This document shows, in pieces, positions 22,266 through 33,519 of a DNA stretch of 64,000 bases. Numbering within the stretch: position 1 is the stretch's first letter; every line of letters starts with the position of its first letter. The DNA comes from Locusta migratoria. Its lineage: Eukaryota; Arthropoda; Insecta; Orthoptera; Acrididae. Location of the stretch: assembly GCA_026315105.1 (NCBI GenBank), contig CM048748.1, positions 24,270,078 through 24,334,077 of the forward strand. The letters are read 5' to 3'. The translations under genes and the position numbers were made by a program. Under the pieces are notes generated by a model. That model was not told where the DNA came from and did not search any database. It was given only the letters and a program-made list of their open reading frames with translations.

Positions 22266-25200
22266 ATTAAAATTTTGTAGGGTGGGTGATGCCAATGGCA
22301 TTGCCTAGCCAGCAAAATTACTGAATTTCAAGTCCAAAAATCCATTAATGACATCCAAAATATAACAAGACCAAAACAACAGATGGAGTACATAGAAAAT
22401 AAAAAAAAAAAAATGTGACAGTCATAAATACATGCCATTTTACAGAACAGTACCATCAAAAGTCATGCATGGAGAGGTACAGGGTGTGACAGGCATAAGC
22501 AAATGTCAAAATTTACAGAACATCAGCAATAAGTGGAATATATGACAATTATACATAATGGTAAACATAAGTATATATATAGAATTTCAGAAAACATAGT
22601 TTGACAAATGATATAGTGGAGAAAATGAGATAGCTAGAAGTAATACACAAATAATAAAAAAAAAAAAATACAATAATAAACATGAACATATACAAAGTTT
22701 TACAAAAGTTATTTTAACTAATGTCATCATTCTTTAAAGAAAATGTGGTAATTACAAGTAATACACACAGTAGTGTAAGTTCCATGGGTTTACATTTTGT
22801 ACAAGAGATCAGTATTTTGGGAACATAAAATGAACATTTGTATCTTGTGCACAATGTAGTCTATGTAAATTTTTAGTGCACTTAGTATAAGATAAAGTGT
22901 CAGTTTTGTATTCTGTGATGCATTTAAAATGCTATACTTTCATGGATGCTAGAACATACATGTAGAATTTTTGACTACATAGGCTTCTGATCATGTACAA
23001 AATAATGTTACTGCTTCAGCACAATAGGATTTCAATATAACGTTTGTCAATCGAATAGGCACAATGACATTTCAGACTAAGTATATGTATCTATCAAGAG
23101 CACAATTTTATTTTGGTCACTGACTGTGAAAGAACCATGAAATATACCTAAACACTGGTAATGAACCTGTGGACAACGTTTGCAATGGGAGGCACTGAAT
23201 AGTATATGCACACGAATAGCACATTAGCTCCTAACATTCATTTTAGGTCTGCACACGAACACAAAACACTGTAAGATTACACCACACTGTAGGCGGGCTG
23301 GCTGGTTGCATTGAAGTGGAAGTCATGGGGAAAAGGCTCTGATGTATTCCTCCATGCAATTCGACAACCAAGTGTGCTCCAACCAACAGAGCTATTAGCA
23401 GACTGCATCAGCATAGCCAAAATTAGAGCAAACTGGTGGTGGGTGGCCAAGGCTGCAATGGACAGTACTGTGTGGCCAAACATCATCCAACAAACATCTT
23501 CATTAAAAGGCCCAAAATCAGTGGTGTATAGTAACTCGTCCATTGTTCTGTGTGCATTCTGGAATCTCGTGTGCGAAATCGCCACTTCCCATGCGTGTCC
23601 AAAGTACATGAAATAAAGCATTTTACACACAAATTAGTAACATAGTCATGATATTTCAGTTTAGACTGAAAGAAAAGTCATTGATTAGAACATATCTACA
23701 GAAATATTTTCCCACAAATTCAAGTGGTACAAATGGGGTCATGGTATTAAACCATATTTTTACATTACAAGTAGTGTCTTGAAGACGGATACATTTGAAT
23801 ACTAATGAGTAATTTAATTCTTATTTTAGAGTATCTACAACATTAGTGTCATTTCATATAAGCACAAGGCTGTACATACTATGTACATATTGCTTTACAA
23901 ACACATAATCGTATGAAATACATTGAGGGTGCTTGTCATCAATTTGGCATGATATAACTTAAATTGACATTCCAATTACCATTAGTTCATATGTCTTTAA
24001 ATTAATATATATCACTATGGTGGTGATTACATTACCACAAATTATAACACTTAAATTACATAAGTTGCCATGGCCAGGCTTTTGTCTTAACTGAGCTACA
24101 TATTTCATTGCCTTAAGGTATAACACATCAGGGTAGTTTCGTGAGAATATCAAAAGAGGTTCAAGTCATCAGGTCATGTCTGTGTCTGTCTGAGTCAACA
24201 GTAGGGTCAAACAAAACAATTAGTGCAAATTTTGGCACAGTACTAGATGTACATCACAGTAAATCATCCAATAACATAAACACAGACGTAATATTCGTTA
24301 GGCATAGCTGCAGATTTTCATCAACAAGATCATCAATAAAATTTGGAAGATAGTAGTAAGCAAAAGCAAAATACTTCTGTGCATTATCTTTCTAGACTTA
24401 ACTAGGCGCAATTTATGGCATAGCTGCAAGTTTGCAAGATAGATGGCTGTGTGCAACGTATAAGCATAACTATACATTGTCATTGAGCTTCATTATAAAA
24501 TTAATTAGCATAGTGGTAGGGCTTAGGTATATAATTAGTGAGCATAGCGGTAAGCTTTGATTACAAGAGCAATACGCATAGCTGCAAGCATAATTAGAAA
24601 TATTCATTACACATAATTACAAATAATTACAGATCATCAGAAGGATATGAATCTCACCAATTACACATGCCATTGAAGGCACAATGCATCAACATACAAA
24701 ATGGTGCACATAAGCACAAAGAGAAAACACAAAAGGGCAGTGCGAGTAAGCACATAAGAAAAGAACAGAACATAGCATCATTAGCAACATAGCGATTCTC
24801 CTCATAATTGCTTCATAATCATTGTATAATCTCGTCATCATTAGCAACATAGCGATTCTCCTCATAATTGCTTCATAATCATTGTATAATCTCGTCCACA
24901 TAATTACATTTATCAAACATCTTTGACTGTTACCAATACCTTCCTTACCATCATTTATCCATAAACAATAATGCATTTTAAAGACCACCATGACATATTG
25001 TGTATTGCCTTACTCATCATCCTCCATAATGTTCTTGGCTTACCAAATGCTCATGTCAACTCAAAATCTTCTTCACTCGCTCAGAACTTCGTAAGTTATG
25101 CAATTAGTAACACAGAAGAGAAATCTGATATTTTCTGAAACATAGGAACTTGATTAGCTTACACAATCAAAAATTTCCATTAATTTTATTTGTCTTGCAC

Positions 25201-25434
25201 AGCCACAGAGTTCGTTATATGCAAATTGCAAGATAATCAAAGTTTCGTATGACAATATCCCAACGTAGCACAGAGCATAAGTATTCAGAGTTAGAGAAAA
25301 GTAACAGTGAGAAAAAGAGGTAGATAGAGCGCACTAAGGAAAAGCGGAAGAATAGTGACACTCAGCTCGAGAACGGGGCACCAATCGCCACTTGGTGTGT
25401 CCAAAACAGATTAATGGACTCTCTACCCCAAATT
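22266..25434 (-). other. Interior of LTR element after gag: no pol recognised
   Basis: 3.2 kb in which protease, RT, RNase H and integrase would normally lie. No frame longer than about 117 codons on the coding strand and no recognisable motif of those enzymes. One 117-codon frame (23630-23277, minus) has a hydrophobic middle (MFGHTVLSIAALATHHQFAL) and is unrecognised; an opposing frame overlaps it. The region is AT-rich with A-runs near 22398 and 22658. Confidence 0.7.
24776..24895. repeat. 60-bp direct tandem duplication
   Basis: Two adjacent, apparently identical 60-bp units (starting CATCATTAGCAACATAGCG at 24776 and 24836) within the non-coding interior of the LTR element. Confidence 0.93.
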
Positions 25435-27774
25435 TTATGCCTTGAAAATCCTTTTTGATGAATTAGAGCATGGATTAGCAGGTCTGATTTCAATGTTTTG
25501 CTCTTGTCTTTCCGGGGTATGCGATCTGCTTTGGCCCTGATTTGTGTTTTCGTATCGTGGAAGGCGATCACGAGAATTATCGCGTGTGCCCTCCCGACTA
25601 CGCTTCTCAGCGTTATTGTTGTGATTTTCAGTCTCGCGATCACTATCAGTATTGCGTCTATCACGCCAATTAGTATCATTCGAAGTATTGCTGTTATGAT
25701 AGTAATTATTGTAGCGTCCTCCGCGACCAAAACCACCACCTCGGTTGCGGCCACGAAAACTTCCACGGTTAATGTCACGATCATGAAACTCACCGTTCTC
25801 ATTGTCGCGACTTTGTTTGTAAGATTCATTAGTGAAAGAATTATTTTTTGGTTTATCGTCGTGCTCTGAATAACGTTTAGTACGCGGCGGGCTTTGTTGC
25901 GACCGGCGATCATATCTGTTTGTTTCAAAATATCGACTGCGCGAGGAATTTTCCTCGTCTTCTTCTTCTAAGTCTTGTAAGAGATTTCTAAAGGCTTCAA
26001 TATCATTCTTGCATCGTGCCGCAATGGCAATTTGACGCAAGTGTAGAGGCAATTTGTTCAAACAAATTCTGATTAATTCCGCAGGGCAGTAAGGTGCCGA
26101 TAAAAATTGATTTTTGTATACTAAGTTTTGGAAATATTCCACAGGGCTCGAGAAATTTGATCGCTCAAAAGTTTTGAATGTCGCAATACTGTTTTTAACG
26201 CGGTCTTGTGCCGCTTCCGACCAGTATGCGGATAGAAATGAGCGTCGGAACTGATTCTCGCTATAGCACTCTTGTGCAATAGCTCTCATTCTGGTGGCTG
26301 GCTCGCCTTCCAGATAACCACATATAAATTCTAATCTGTGCTCAAGTGGCCAATTCGGGGGAAGACAATAATCGAATTGCTGCAACCACTCTTTAGGGTG
26401 CAAGTCATTCGGAGAGTTTTTAAATGTCTTGAATTTACGTACAGTCAGGAAATGCTTGTAGTCAAACGCTTCCTTTCGCCCGTGCGGCGTAAGTGAGCGT
26501 AAACTACGCACTGCGTCTTCATTGTTGTTACTATGAGGTACACTTCGTTCACGTACCAAGCGACCTACTTGGCTCGAATCATCATTGTCATTTTCGTTCA
26601 AATTTTCTTCTACATCTTTGTATGGATTTCCACAAGTGTGGTCAAATTTCCTCTCTATTCGCGCCACGCGATCATCTAATTTTCTGACCTCAGCCTTGTA
26701 TTGCTGATTAATGGTCATTTGACCTTGTTTGAAACGGTCAAGGGCGAGATATTCATTAGTTTCATTAAACGGGGTAGGATGCGTTACATCCGAACTTTTG
26801 TCAGTGTTATCACTAATTTGGGTAATCTTAACAGTAATATCCTCAAACTGTTTATTAATTTTATTGATCTGTTCCGTCGTGACTGACTGGAAGTTCTGCA
26901 ACTTTTCAACAACTAGATTACTCTGTTGCTTCAATTGAGCGAGTTCAGTAGTTTCCATATTTTCGACTCGTGACGCAAGGCTTTCCATATTTTCCACTCG
27001 TGACGCTAGGCTTTCCACTACCGGGTTAATCTCGTCGCGAATATCTTGTCTTATTTGCTGAGATTCACGTTTGAAAGTATTGAGCAGTTGTTCCCTGAAC
27101 CGATTGTTGTCCTCGTTTATCTTATTAAAACTACTTTGAATACTCACAAACCTCGAATCGCACGTTTGTTCAATTTTCTCAAGTTTTTCATTTAATTTCT
27201 GAGATTGTTCCTCAAGTTTTTCATTTAATTTCTGATATTGTAATTGACTATTCTCAAGTTTTTCATTTAATTTCTGAGATTGTTCCTCAAGTTTTTCACC
27301 TAATTTCTGAGATTGTAATTGACTATTCTCAAGTTTTTCATTTAATTTCTGAAATTGTTCCTCAAGTTTTTCATTTAATTTCTGAGATTCCTGAGATTGT
27401 AATTGACTATTCTCATTTAATTTAGAGAGCTGTGACAATAAAATTTGCATGAAATCATTTGGTAATACGTTTTCCATAGCCGTCGCACAAGTATTTTTTG
27501 TAGCAGAGCTAGGCGGAACCGATGTATTATTTTCCGCAACCACGTTACAAGAATCGGAATTCTGTATTGTCGAATCCTGTACTTTGTCATTATCCATATT
27601 GTCTGTTCCTGAACTAATCTGTTCCGCGTTTTCGGACACGGTATTTACTGTCGTATTTGTATCAGTGCAGTGAGAAGGCTCTTGTGAAAATTCTTCTTCT
27701 CTCCTTGTATCATTCAAGGTCTCATTTTCGAAAGCAGTTTTAGCATCAGCGCGGGCTCTCCTATTCTTCGACAT
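25435..27774 (-). CDS. gag-like polyprotein of LTR retrotransposon
   Basis: An intact 779-codon ORF. The first ATG (MSKNRRARADAK) is taken as start; it lies about 480 bp after the 5' LTR. Residues 1-110 are acidic and Ser/Thr/Asn-rich. Residues about 112-205 are repeated QKLNEKLEEQ / ENSQLQSQ units, and the coiled-coil character continues to about 330. Residues about 435-600 form a capsid-like domain (FKTFKNSPNDLHPKEWLQQF, LEGEPATRMRA, AYWSEAAQDRVKNSIATF, SPVEYFQNLVYKNQFL) of the retrotransposon gag type. The C-terminal 170 residues are Arg/Ser/Asn/Gly-rich with a GRNRGGGFGRGGR segment near 680, a likely nucleic-acid-binding tail replacing the usual CCHC zinc knuckle, which I do not see. Such proteins assemble cytoplasmic particles around element RNA. 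No pol frame follows. Confidence 0.85.
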   Translation of the reverse strand: MSKNRRARADAKTAFENETLNDTRREEEFSQEPSHCTDTNTTVNTVSENAEQISSGTDNMDNDKVQDSTIQNSDSCNVVAENNTSVPPSSATKNTCATAMENVLPNDFMQILLSQLSKLNENSQLQSQESQKLNEKLEEQFQKLNEKLENSQLQSQKLGEKLEEQSQKLNEKLENSQLQYQKLNEKLEEQSQKLNEKLEKIEQTCDSRFVSIQSSFNKINEDNNRFREQLLNTFKRESQQIRQDIRDEINPVVESLASRVENMESLASRVENMETTELAQLKQQSNLVVEKLQNFQSVTTEQINKINKQFEDITVKITQISDNTDKSSDVTHPTPFNETNEYLALDRFKQGQMTINQQYKAEVRKLDDRVARIERKFDHTCGNPYKDVEENLNENDNDDSSQVGRLVRERSVPHSNNNEDAVRSLRSLTPHGRKEAFDYKHFLTVRKFKTFKNSPNDLHPKEWLQQFDYCLPPNWPLEHRLEFICGYLEGEPATRMRAIAQECYSENQFRRSFLSAYWSEAAQDRVKNSIATFKTFERSNFSSPVEYFQNLVYKNQFLSAPYCPAELIRICLNKLPLHLRQIAIAARCKNDIEAFRNLLQDLEEEDEENSSRSRYFETNRYDRRSQQSPPRTKRYSEHDDKPKNNSFTNESYKQSRDNENGEFHDRDINRGSFRGRNRGGGFGRGGRYNNYYHNSNTSNDTNWRDRRNTDSDRETENHNNNAEKRSREGTRDNSRDRLPRYENTNQGQSRSHTPERQEQNIEIRPANPCSNSSKRIFKA

Positions 27775-28238
27775 TGTTAACAGAATTTTACAGTAAAGTG
27801 ACCACTAATATTTATTTTCACCTACTGCTAATTTTTTGAAAATTACACACAGTAATTATGAGAGAACAATAGGTTGAATCGGGCTAGTGCAACATACAAT
27901 CACAATCGAGATTACGCAAACCGTTAATTATCACACGAGTTCCGCGGTACTAGAGCTTTCATCACAACAAACATCAGACAATATAAAAGAGAGACTTGTT
28001 CAGTAGTAATGCAATTATTTGTATACTCAATTCATCTACTATAAACAATACTACACAATCTCAAGAATGGTAAGTAACAGACTACAGAAACAATTACTAT
28101 GCTACTGTTGCTACAACAGAGGATGGTGCTACAAAAATTAAATTAAGAGCCAAAAGGTAAGTTGGTTAGTGGAAAAGACAAACTAACTGAAATAAGACTA
28201 CGTATCTAACTACGTCACGATCCTGTTTGTGAACTATC

Positions 28239-28256
28239 CTGGCAGAAAGGGCGCCA
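28239..28256 (-). promoter_or_regulatory. Putative primer binding site
   Basis: Two bases after the 5' LTR end the minus strand reads TGGCGCCCTTTCTGCC. The first eight bases are the usual complement of a tRNA 3' end (TGG for CCA; TGGCGCCC is also used for tRNA-Lys priming). The match beyond that is not established. Confidence 0.5.
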
Positions 28257-28258
28257 GA

Positions 28259-29036
28259 TAAAAGCTGTACGCGTGTTTTCGGAATGTAGAACCTTTCGTT
28301 AAATCAGACAATAAATTGTTCATTAACACAGCTATTTGGTTTAATTATGGCCCTGATACTAATGTACAAGAAACAGTGCATTAAACTGATTATGTGCGCA
28401 ACGGATATTTTAACAAAACAACTGTGACATGTAACCTTTTGAAACAGACACTGACTATACTCAAAAATTTTGACTGCGAGAAAGATATAAGAAAAACCAC
28501 AAATCACTTTCTCAATGCTTGACTGTGAGAATTTATGTCGATCAGTTATTATTGAAATCCAAATCAACTATTATCTTACTATGGCACCAATAATGAAATA
28601 TGTTCAATAATATTATTCAAATCAACACTCCACTAAATCAAGTAATTATCAAATGAAGGAAGTGGGTTAATTTTCTAACTACGTAAATGAAATATGAAAC
28701 AGGGTTAAGTTACTTATTATTGATAAACAGCATTACATTACCTACATAGTACAACTTCTGACTTGCTGGCAAAGCAGCCTCTGCTCTACATCGGAGCCAT
28801 ACACACAACCCAACCGCTCTCTAAGCGAGCTGAACCACTAGTGCTACTCTCTCTCAGTGCGAGCTACAATGCTATGCAATACATGATCTTTGCCAGAGAT
28901 GAAACTTTACACATATCGATACATACAGTAGAAGCGATATTATACATTTTCTTGCAAGCAAGTTACTCGATACAAAACAGGAGGCACAATATTAGACATT
29001 TTCTTATAAAAATAATTTTTTTATGGACATGTTTCA
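28259..29036 (-). repeat. 5' LTR (778 bp)
   Basis: Nearly identical to 21471-22248 and should contain promoter and polyadenylation signals of the element; I did not locate a specific TATA box or initiator. Confidence 0.93.
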
Positions 29037-29040
29037 CTCT

Positions 29041-30174
29041 GAATTATTCTTTTTGCATCCATATACATTTTTGCTTTCTTAATTTCATTTTTTAGAATCT
29101 TACTATACTGTAAATAATTGGATAATGCACCTTGAGTCTGACTGCTTCTAAAATTTTGATATAATGTCCACTTTGTTCTACACTATATTTATATAATCAG
29201 AATGGTGAACATGTTTCTTGTCGTTTCTAATAAAAGTTAAACTTATGGTTTGGACAAAAAATTTCTTTTTAATACGAGTTGTATAAACTGCTTCACTTGG
29301 TTTCTACTTTCTTTTGGCCTTACTAGCTGTTAGATGCACCATTAATGGCTATTAATGTAGTTGCAATCGATTTGCAAATATAAATATAGCTAAAATTACG
29401 AGCAATGTGAAGTGTCTTCCGTTAAGTATTTTTATTCCTCTTGTCAGTCATCGGTTACCTAACCTTAGTGTTCTAATGGAAAGCAGCTTCGAAAGAGCAT
29501 AAAAAACGCGTTAAAGAAAAAAACTATGTTCATTGTCTATATTATCAGCAGTATAAACATCCTGCCAAATTTGTTCCTTAATTACATTAGAAAAGGCCTC
29601 TGTTGCTAATGAATTTGTTTTTCTAAGACGTTTTTCGTAATTTTTAAGAGGTACTCGGAGAAAAAAGTTTTTGTAAGTAAAATTTTAGCATCATGGTCTG
29701 AAAGCCCAACAACCTTTGTGTCTTGTATTTAGTTATTAAATTCAGTACTTCTGAAGAGGTGCTACTGAACTATAGTTAGTAATTAAAGTTAGGAAATTTG
29801 AAGTGGCGTTTCTCACAGTATTAGCAGAAGGATAAATATCGTTTGCCGTGTCCGTTAACCTTTTGTGCATTCAACTGCTCATTTTTGTTGGTGTATCAAG
29901 AGACACTTCATTCTATTTGTTCTAGACAACCAGTATTCTAAATATTATACACCAAAAATTGTCGTGTGTGAGTTTGTCTGTGAGGGTTTATTAAATAGCT
30001 GTTCTTTTAATTTTGAACTTTTCAAGCTCTGATGAAACATGGCAATTTATTTTCACGTTCGAATATGGGACAAACATGCTACACGAGATGAATGTATGCT
30101 GTCAGTTAGCACGAGTTATTCATCTGTAAGAATGTAAAATATTTTCATTAATTTTAACCTTGCTATCTGATTGC

Positions 30175-30238
<64 letters not shown>

Positions 30239-30884
30239 TGTCACTAATTAGTACTTTGTCCGGTAATTGCTCAACTATGTATTTACCCATGAACTGTAAA
30301 TCCAACAGTATGGCATAAATACAGTCAAACTTTTTCATCATTCTCTTAATTAGTTATAAAGAAAACTTTTAATTACGTAAAAACCACACAACAGTAATTA
30401 ACAGTTGACGTGCAGAAGCATTTGAATAATAGTGGGCTATATAATGGATCTGAACTTTAATCACTACTAATTTAATTAGGCTACCTGACCACATGGGAAG
30501 GCTCTATTTGTCTAAGGCAACTGATTTCCTTCAAAATCGGCCACTTTTATGACATCCATAAAACAATGTAAATTAGTCTCTTTTATTGTGGTAATGCACT
30601 GTGGAATGCACTGTAAAACGATCACATACGTGTCAAACAATGCCACATAAATAATTTCATCAAAAATTCCGTAAATTAGGGAATAAAATTCTATTGACTA
30701 TTAAAGGACTGCAACCCATGATTTGTAAATGTATTATGATAATTAATCTGATCATCTCTTAAGCCCAATACTGACAGTGGTCTATAATTACAGAACAGGT
30801 TACATTTAACACTTGATATCTCCACATCTGCATGGTCCTTTTAGAAACATAATAATCTCATAACTATTCGTTTAATAATAAAAA
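29041..30884. other. AT-rich sequence, no gene
   Basis: No supported coding region over 1.8 kb apart from a TA microsatellite at 30174-30235. Confidence 0.4.
30174..30235. repeat. (TA)n microsatellite
   Basis: About 29 uninterrupted TA units. Confidence 0.95.
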
Positions 30885-31192
30885 AGGTAAAGCAGTCAAC
30901 AATCCGAAGATTGGTTTGAACACCACAGTGCTTTACTAGGCATGGTCCTGTTTGGAGGTGGTATGCCGTTGCCTTCCTCCGACCTTCAAACTGACTTACC
31001 CAGCCAGTTATACGGGGACCTACAGTTTAGCGTGGGTTCCGAACCACGGTGCTACTCGGTATTTTTCACATGAGCATTACTGCCAGAGGTGAAAGAAGTG
31101 GAAAGTGACATAAAAATCCTAGGACCTGTCGGGGATCGAACCCGCGACCTTTGGATTTGTAGTCTGGCACTCTACCACTATCCTCATCAAAA
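30885..31192 (-). mobile_element. tRNA-derived SINE (family C)
   Basis: On the minus strand it begins with a tRNA-like head: AGTGGTAGAGTGCCAGACTA (A-box region) and GCGGGTTCGATCCCCGAC (B-box), then a body with CACCTCTGGCAG, GTGGTTCGGAACCCACG and GGAGGAAGGCAACGGCATAC. The body is shared in part with 6500-6715. Not a working tRNA: it runs straight into the SINE body. Confidence 0.65.
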
Positions 31193-32310
31193 TGATCACT
31201 AATAGTACTGCCTCCTGTGCTTGGTGGGCCAGCCTCCATACTGAAGCTATGTTAACACTGACCCTGTGAACTGCTGCTGCCACTAAGGCAGAAGCTGTAA
31301 CTTCTCTGACATACTGTTCACTCTCTGGACACAGATATATTTTACTACGACTGCTATTACAAATGGAGCCAGGGAGTAAACACGTTTTGTCGCCCCTCTC
31401 CTACAGAACAGGAATTTAGCAGAGTGGAAGTACGGATTTAATATATATACGGAATTTTGTAGTACACAAACATGAATAAGGATTTTCATGTACAATACAA
31501 TGCAGGTAAATGGAAATATGTTTAAATTTTTGTTAGGGGACAATTACTTCATTGCAGAGAATCTTTCACAGATATCTACGATAGATTTCTGTATAAGATT
31601 CACAAATCTACAGCATATGTTTCACTATCTCCTTAAAGAAATTTTTAATGATTAATTCTACAAAAGAAAAAATTCTTTAAATAGATAGTTATTGTTTAAA
31701 TTTGTTTTTATAACAGGTCAACATTCCTATCATATTTGTAATCGCAAGTATTCATGTTAGTTTTCATTTACTCCTAAAAACAAGATAAAATTTTATACAG
31801 TGGTCTCATGTTAGTGAGAAAATGAGTAAAGCTTTTTAACTTTTATCACAAAAATGATTAGCACTGTCTCTTTATGAAGTGATTACAAAACTATATGGAC
31901 TACATTTTATAACAGGGGGAAACATGTAATCAGCACTACACAGTTATTTACTATCGACACCGTTGTACACTGGTATACAAATCTGTGAATGGCACTGCAC
32001 ACAGCGTCATATATTATGGATAACGTTTTGTAGTTCGAGAAAAAGAAGGGAATGGCATTACAAGGATTGTCACCTATTAAGTACCGTTTCGCAATGGGAA
32101 CGTGACACACATTCATTTGCTGTGTGACATACACCTTATATACTCATCATAGGAATATTCTCTACTGACAGCAAATTTGTTAGACTTTATTAATTAATTA
32201 AAATTACGAACAACTTTAATTGGAGAAACACGGAAGAAGTAAATGTTCTTTTAAAGAAACTTCCTCTACTACACTTGTGTGTCTTAATTTAGAGTAGTGA
32301 CGGACTATAT
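31193..32310. other. AT-rich sequence, no gene
   Basis: Frames up to 86 codons without domains. Nothing else recognised. Confidence 0.4.
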
Positions 32311-32317
32311 TAAATTT

Positions 32318-32490
32318 TTTCAGGAAAGGGCAGCTTGTTTTATATTATCGCGATATAGGGGAGATAGTTTCAGGGGAATGATGCACAAGTTGAGGTGGAA
32401 ACCATTTAAAAGAAGGTGTTACTCGTTGCGAAGTGATTTGGGTAATTTGTTTTTGTCAATGTCTCCTCCAAATACGAAAATATGTTGTTA
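32318..32490 (+). pseudogene. CR1/Jockey-like LINE ORF C-terminal fragment
   Basis: A readable stretch, FQERAACFILSRYRGDSF then KLRWKPFKRRCYSLRSDL, corresponds to the RRAARF-LSRYRG...LGWESLQQRRLSLR region also seen at 5035-5165. No RT or 3' terminus remains with it. Confidence 0.6.
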
Positions 32491-32544
32491 ACACCCTTCT
32501 AAAAGAGAGACATGCCCATCAAAGTAAAATAAAATAACTAAAAT

Positions 32545-32815
32545 GGAAGGATTTCAATTTCCTCAAGGATGCTCATCTTTTTCCTTGGTTGGCTAGGTAG
32601 CGTATTTTTAGGTTTTCAAATGTCTGTTACTTCATACACTTCCTCGACTATATGTTGAGCAAATGTGGATTTGTTTAATTATTTTAAACGAAGAACATCC
32701 ATATGTTCTCGGAAATGCATGCTGAAATTTTTACCTGTTTATCGAATGTATATTTTCGAGCAAGAGTTGCAGTTTGGTTTGTAAATTCCTTATCATTTGT
32801 AGGGTTTGCTGTTAT
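32545..32815 (-). pseudogene. PLE GIY-YIG endonuclease fragment (minus copy)
   Basis: The minus strand of this stretch is the inverted, diverged counterpart of 32885-33155: shared blocks include TTTCCGAGAACATATGGATG, GTAACAGACAT and CCTAGCCAAC. It corresponds to the part of a Penelope-like element that encodes the C-terminal endonuclease. Frames are interrupted. Confidence 0.6.
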
Positions 32816-32884
32816 TTTCAAAATAATGGATTTTTTATCCTTTATTCTGTTGTTTGTGTAATAGCTGATGTGGATATCTGTGCC

Positions 32885-33290
32885 TCGGAAAAGGTTTGCA
32901 AACCCTAGAATAGATCCGGAATTTACAAACTATACTGCAACTCTCGCTCGAAAGTACACATTGGCAAAACAGGTAGAAATTTCAGCATACATTTCCGAGA
33001 ACATATGGATGCTCTTCGCTTAAAAAACTGAATCAAATCCACATTTTCGCAACATAAAGCCGAGGATAAGCATCAAGTAACAGACATCTCAAAAACTGAA
33101 AGTAAGCCACCTAGCCAACAAAGGGAAAAAGAAGAGCATCCTTGAAATTGAAATCTACACTCATGAATGTGCATCCCTATCTGACTTACTGAATGACCAA
33201 ACAAAACTGCCCAACATAATTTTTCTAAAAACTTTCACAATTTACTCACCAAACCTTATATTTGAAATATAACCTGCGCCAAACAAAATG
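32885..33290 (+). pseudogene. PLE GIY-YIG endonuclease fragment (plus copy)
   Basis: Plus strand reads SKVHIGKTGRNFSIHFREHM followed by DALRLKN, an AEDKHQVTDI block, a damaged LANKGKKKSILEIE segment and LNDQTKLPN. HIGKT-R-F-REH is the GIY-YIG nuclease core found after the RT in Penelope-like elements; the nuclease nicks target DNA to prime reverse transcription. The catalytic GIY part itself is not visible, and stops interrupt the frame. Confidence 0.7.
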
Positions 33291-33519
33291 GAGAAAAGTC
33301 AAATAACTGTAAATATAGTTTTCCTCCATGTATTATCCATTTGTAAACACTCCCAATGTATGTAAGATACGTAATATGTTTCCTGTTTGAATAAAGTAAC
33401 ATGTTAATTTATAATTTTCAAATCGAAGTACTGTAAGAAATTCAACATGCTGTTAGCGCAATTAAAATATTAAAAAGCAATAGGGTAACTAAAAGTAATA
33501 GGTTAATGTAGACCAGACA

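Larger units (their letters stand above)
21471..29036 (-). mobile_element. Complete LTR retrotransposon, gag-like ORF only
   Basis: Two direct 778-bp LTRs (21471-22248 and 28259-29036) flank a 6.0-kb interior. CTCT is duplicated at 21467-21470 and 29037-29040, giving a 4-bp target site. Transcription direction is minus: the polypurine tract lies next to the left LTR and the primer-site-like sequence next to the right one. The only sizeable ORF is the gag-like one at 25435-27774. The LTRs differ at very few positions (one visible near 22231/29021), so the insertion is recent. Lineage is probably Ty3/gypsy-like from the 4-bp duplication and gag type, but without pol this is not settled. Confidence 0.92.

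Noticed and set aside
21516..22280. ORFs of 87 and 101 codons, repeated at 28304-29095
   Set aside because: They lie in the LTRs and repeat only because the LTRs repeat.
23277..23630. 117-codon frame as an env-like gene of the LTR element
   Set aside because: It has a hydrophobic stretch but no signal peptide or recognisable motif, and an equally long frame opposes it. Left as unassigned.
25362..25928. 188-codon minus ORF and 123-codon plus ORF over the gag C-terminus
   Set aside because: Shadow frames of the 779-codon gag-like ORF in a low-complexity Arg/Gly-rich region.
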